In this document: positions 5,199 to 8,058 of the stretch, in pieces | Layout of the letters: the number at the start of each line of letters is the position of its first letter | Numbering within the stretch: position 1 is the first letter of the stretch | Origin: an uncultured Acetatifactor sp. | GTDB lineage: Bacteria; Bacillota; Clostridia; Lachnospirales; Lachnospiraceae | DNA: 8,058 bases | NCBI GenBank assembly: GCA_910577035.1 | Contig: CAJTKW010000006.1 | Span: forward strand, 21,936-29,993 | Direction: 5' to 3' | Notes under the pieces: generated by a model | What the model saw: the letters and a program-made list of their open reading frames with translations, nothing else | Databases searched by the model: none | What the model was told of the DNA's origin: nothing | Position numbers and translations under genes: made by a program

Positions 5199-6835
5199 TC
5201 CTGCCACTCCTTTTCCCACTGTTCCCGCAGCGCTTCCGTGGATTCCAGCTTCAATGTCCCCACCCGGTAACCGGACAGCTCCGGATCCTGCTCATTGCCA
5301 AAGAGGATCCTCTCCCCGGAAGAGACATCTGTCAGGGAAAAGTACACCTCCAGCTCCCCGGACGGCATACCTCCCAACGGCAGCTCCCACCTCAGGGTCA
5401 TCTGCTCCTCCTCCGCCGTTCCGCCTGCCAGATCCCGGATGTCCTGTCCGTCCTCAAGCGTATAGACATATTTCCTGCCCCGCTCCCTGTCATACAGCGT
5501 AAGCTCCGCCCCCGCCTCTCTGTAAACCGGCGCAAAGCCCACATTTTGAAGAGCCACCCTTGCAGTCAGCCGGTCCGCCTTCCAGTCGTAATCCAGCGCA
5601 GTCCCCCGGATCACCAGACGGTAACCCAGATGCCGCTCCATGTAACTCAGCCCGTCCATGCCGTCAAAGCAGCTTCCCTCATAAACCATGGTTTCCCGCC
5701 ATTTCTCCGTCACGTCGGTATCATGATCCCAGTTCAGATAGGTGACGTGCATGGCCTTCATATCCTTCAGCGCGTTTTCAAAGTCGTTATATTCATTATT
5801 GATTACCGCTTCTCCGCCTATGGGCACAAGTCTGCATAAAGTATCCTGGAAGGAAAGCTCCTCCTGACGGCTCCACTGGGAAAAGGGATTTTCCGGATCT
5901 GTCTGGCCATAGGTCCCCAGATCCGTCTCGCTTCCCAGCATTCCGTCATTATACAATCCCATTCTGGACGCCAGGCTCCCGTCCCCTCTGACGATCTGCG
6001 CCGGATCCAAAAGGCCCGTTATACTGCGCCACTGCGCCGGGGTACGCACGGACAGGCAGGCCTTTTCCCCCACGGCGGCAAATAATTTCTCAGTAAGCGT
6101 TTTCATGTTCTCCGTCCCCAGATATTTGGAATTGTTCATCTCTCCGTAGTTTCCCACAAACAATCCCTGCACCACAAAGATTTTGTCGTCATATTTCTTC
6201 AGCAGATCCGACACCTGCTCCATATGTGTCAGTATTACCTCCAGACTGTCAGGCTCGTGCTGCAGGTTCTTTCCGTCCCAGTCGTAAATAAAGCGCAGGA
6301 TCAGCAGCTTATCCGTATCTGCCAGCGCCGTCAGCACATTTTCCAGGCTTTGAAGCCCTGCTGCCGAAATCTCGTTTTCCCGGAATCTCTGCAGATTGAG
6401 TTGGACCAGCGTAAGCCGGCTATCCTGGTCTTCCGCATATCTGCCTGCAATATCCCTCCGGTAATCGTTGACCTTGTCAGGAATTACAAAACCGTGCATA
6501 TGATAAAATCCTCTGCCGGGATTCTTTAACTCTCTGGATGACTCGGTAAAGGTGAAGCTTTCCGTGGCTCCGCTCCCATGTCCCCTGGCTTTCAGGTACT
6601 GCTCCAGAAGCTCCTCCGCCCTCCGTTCCAGCACCCCATATGCTTCCGAAAGACCGCTGTACTCCTCCGAAAGCTGCCCGCTGCTTTCCGAAATTCCCTC
6701 ATATTCCTCCGACAGCCGGGACATTCTGTCCGAAAGGCAGGAAAGCTCCTCCGCTTTGCGATACAACATCCAGCCTGCGCTCCCCGCCAGCAGCAACAGA
6801 CATACTATGACCAGACCGGTTATCACTCTTTTCAA
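5195..6835 (-). CDS. Membrane-anchored DUF4874/DUF4832-like protein with coiled-coil stalk
   Basis: This 546-residue protein is predicted to sit outside the membrane on an N-terminal anchor (hydrophobic residues about 5-24, then YRK). Residues 41-82 are three 14-residue units (LSEEYEGISESSGQ, LSEEYSGLSEAYGV, LERRAEELLEQYLK), likely a coiled-coil stalk. The core begins ELKNPGRGFYHMHGF (102-116) and includes LLILRFIYDWDG (177-188), resembling DUF4874. MGLYNDGMLGSETDLGTYG (292-310) and INNEYND (345-351) resemble DUF4832. A beta-rich tail follows. The families are recalled, not searched. The core may be a TIM-barrel glycan-active domain, but no catalytic pair can be assigned. The start is TTG at 6835, overlapping the preceding TGA as TTGA, with GGAGG 7 nt upstream. 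It lies between a membrane protein and a glycosyltransferase, suggesting a role in processing or attaching the polysaccharide. Confidence 0.85.
   Translation of the reverse strand: MKRVITGLVIVCLLLLAGSAGWMLYRKAEELSCLSDRMSRLSEEYEGISESSGQLSEEYSGLSEAYGVLERRAEELLEQYLKARGHGSGATESFTFTESSRELKNPGRGFYHMHGFVIPDKVNDYRRDIAGRYAEDQDSRLTLVQLNLQRFRENEISAAGLQSLENVLTALADTDKLLILRFIYDWDGKNLQHEPDSLEVILTHMEQVSDLLKKYDDKIFVVQGLFVGNYGEMNNSKYLGTENMKTLTEKLFAAVGEKACLSVRTPAQWRSITGLLDPAQIVRGDGSLASRMGLYNDGMLGSETDLGTYGQTDPENPFSQWSRQEELSFQDTLCRLVPIGGEAVINNEYNDFENALKDMKAMHVTYLNWDHDTDVTEKWRETMVYEGSCFDGMDGLSYMERHLGYRLVIRGTALDYDWKADRLTARVALQNVGFAPVYREAGAELTLYDRERGRKYVYTLEDGQDIRDLAGGTAEEEQMTLRWELPLGGMPSGELEVYFSLTDVSSGERILFGNEQDPELSGYRVGTLKLESTEALREQWEKEWQD
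6590..6715 (-). repeat. 42-bp coding repeats for the coiled-coil stalk
   Basis: Three consecutive 42-nt units encode the 14-residue blocks at residues 41-82 of the anchored protein. The first two share LSEEY at identical phase (DNA units ending at 6715 and 6673 on the plus strand); the third has diverged. The unit length matches the repeat in the small coiled-coil gene but the sequence does not. Confidence 0.6.
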
Positions 6836-8058
6836 TCCTGTTCCTCCACTTCCCTGTACAGAAGCCCCAGCTGATACAGACTACGCGGGTTCTGCCTGAT
6901 ATAATAACAAACAAAGTTCTCGTCCTCATAATAGGTCTGAAGCTCCCCGGGATACAGCTTCTCAAACTCCCTGCACCACTGATAGGCCAGGGATTCCACC
7001 AGGGTGCGTACCCGTAAGACGGCATAAGTATTGGAGCTCAGGTCAAAGGCAAACTTTGTCCCGCTGATCTCCTCTGCCGGCAGCAATTCCGAAGAAGTAT
7101 AATCCGGCACCTGACTGGCATAGCTGGAATTTGCCCCGCCGAGACTTTCTAAATAGCCATCCTGCGCCAGCCAGCCGGGGCCGGTGGCAAATAAGCATTG
7201 CGCATACTGAAAGGGCCTTTTCTCAATATAGATAAACAAATGCTCGGAAGGCAGCGTATACTCCTTTTCCTGTACCTGATTCACAAAACCGGACAGCTCC
7301 TCATGCCAGCCGTACTGGATCTGTTGATACAGGTCGTCGGTGGGCGAAATAATCGTAAAGCTGTAGGGCGGCATGGTCTCCGTAATGGAGTGAGTGACCA
7401 GCACCGCACTGTTTAAGCGTGTGAGATACATAAACAAAAAACCATGGAAATTACCCGACACCACTACAAGCGCATAGATTCCCACTACCACCGCCGCGGA
7501 AACCACTTTGAGAAGGCCATCCCACACGATCAGGTGCAGCACGGTAAATATGAGATCCAGGGACACTCCTGCCACGGACAGCGCCAGAATCTGATCCATC
7601 GCACACAGGCGGGAATCTTCGATTAATGCCGGCAGCCCCAGCGCCGCCCCGCAGGACAGCACCATATAGATCAGGGACGCCAGCGCAACGGAAAAATACT
7701 GGTCAAAATACTCCGGTTTGGGTTTCTTTTCTTTTTTACGCAGTATGAGCTTGATGAAACCTGCCGGAATTCTGTAGCAGATCCAGATCAGCACGGCCAG
7801 CAGGGTAACCCCCAGCACCAGCCTTGCCCTCTCCTCTCCAAATACCCGCACATAGCTTCTCTGGTACAGAATCCTCCCCTTTTCCTGCAGCACTCCTGCC
7901 AGACGTCGGGCTGCCGCCGTCAGCCGCTCCTTCACAGATACCTTTACCGGCTCCGGCAAAACGGCCGTTTCCGGCATTCCCGGCAAAGCTTCTCCTTCCG
8001 GCTGTAAGCCGGAAGGTACCCCCGTACCTCCGGATCCGTCCGGCTGGATACCGGTCTG
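6832..8058 (-). CDS. Unrecognised membrane protein with extracytoplasmic C-terminal domain, 5' end beyond window
   Basis: 408 codons are open from the window edge to TGA at 6834-6832. I do not recognise the family. Residues 1-40 are rich in Gly, Pro and Glu, like a linker. A basic amphipathic stretch follows, then four hydrophobic segments at about 80-97, 122-145, 158-178 and 184-205, with the basic loop RKKEKKPKPE between the first two. The last 200 residues are hydrophilic and aromatic-rich (PPYSFTIISPTDDLYQ, GWHEELSGF, YLESLGGANSSYASQ). Positive charge places the loop inside and this domain outside. The frame has no stop up to 8058, so I treat it as 5'-truncated. A TTG at 7986 with AAGGAG about 6 nt upstream, or an ATG at 7977, could instead be the start. 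The stop overlaps the next start, so these two products are probably made together. Confidence 0.75.
   Translation of the reverse strand, partial: QTGIQPDGSGGTGVPSGLQPEGEALPGMPETAVLPEPVKVSVKERLTAAARRLAGVLQEKGRILYQRSYVRVFGEERARLVLGVTLLAVLIWICYRIPAGFIKLILRKKEKKPKPEYFDQYFSVALASLIYMVLSCGAALGLPALIEDSRLCAMDQILALSVAGVSLDLIFTVLHLIVWDGLLKVVSAAVVVGIYALVVVSGNFHGFLFMYLTRLNSAVLVTHSITETMPPYSFTIISPTDDLYQQIQYGWHEELSGFVNQVQEKEYTLPSEHLFIYIEKRPFQYAQCLFATGPGWLAQDGYLESLGGANSSYASQVPDYTSSELLPAEEISGTKFAFDLSSNTYAVLRVRTLVESLAYQWCREFEKLYPGELQTYYEDENFVCYYIRQNPRSLYQLGLLYREVEEQD
7994..8016. repeat. 10-bp perfect inverted repeat near window edge
   Basis: CCTTCCGGCT and AGCCGGAAGG pair perfectly across GTA. On the minus strand the second arm includes the AAGG of the AAGGAG before the TTG at 7986, so an RNA hairpin would hide that possible ribosome site. 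No T-run follows, so it is not a standard terminator. Within the open frame it encodes part of the Pro/Gly-rich linker. A further 5-bp palindrome (GGTAC/GTACC, 8015-8028) adjoins it. Confidence 0.6.

Noticed and set aside
5199..5219. GTG start for the glycosyltransferase at 5219
   Set aside because: It adds seven residues that include the Shine-Dalgarno sequence itself. The TTG at 5198 has AAGGAG at 8 nt and gives the expected MKTICFFSGD beginning.
5189..5839. Open frame of 216 codons on the plus strand
   Set aside because: It is antisense to the DUF4874/DUF4832-like gene and is Pro/His/Arg-rich, as expected of a shadow frame.
1..8058. CRISPR array, insertion sequence, tRNA or rRNA
   Set aside because: No regularly spaced direct repeats, transposase-like frame, terminal repeats with target duplications, or tRNA-like cloverleaf were seen. 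The only tandem repeats are coding heptad repeats.

Overview
The window looks like part of a surface-polysaccharide (exopolysaccharide or capsule) locus from a low-to-mid GC Gram-positive bacterium. Clostridia, probably Lachnospiraceae, is the best guess. This rests on strong GGAGG-type ribosome binding sites, TTG starts coupled to stops, a DUF4874/DUF4832-type protein, and a small coiled-coil protein of a kind common in those genomes. No rRNA, marker gene or search supports the taxonomy, so it is inference. Every credible gene is on the minus strand, so transcription runs from high to low coordinates.

The upstream block (8058 to 2573) holds four tightly coupled genes. The first is an unrecognised membrane protein with a C-terminal extracytoplasmic domain, cut by the window edge. 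It is followed by a membrane-anchored protein with a coiled coil and a DUF4874/DUF4832-like region, a GT4-type retaining glycosyltransferase, and a Wzx-like flippase of the PST family. Both of the first two junctions are TTGA overlaps, with a TTG start sharing bases with a TGA stop. The flippase starts 4 nt after the glycosyltransferase stop. Together they suggest assembly of a lipid-linked glycan, its export, and an extracytoplasmic handling step.

A non-coding stretch of 321 nt (2252 to 2572) separates the blocks. It carries a candidate extended -10 promoter and a roughly 220-nt leader that can fold into a three-way junction. The leader has competing GAATCA/TGATTC segments and a possible 20-codon upstream reading frame. 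No clear minus-strand terminator follows the flippase, so read-through into the next block is possible.

The downstream block (2251 to 1) encodes a small coiled-coil protein with 42-bp tandem repeats, a UDP-glucuronate 4-epimerase-like enzyme, and the N-terminal two thirds of a UDP-glucose 6-dehydrogenase. The last two would turn UDP-glucose into UDP-glucuronate and then UDP-galacturonate, so the polymer probably contains uronic acids. The least explained parts are the two extracytoplasmic proteins at the top of the upstream block and the structured leader.
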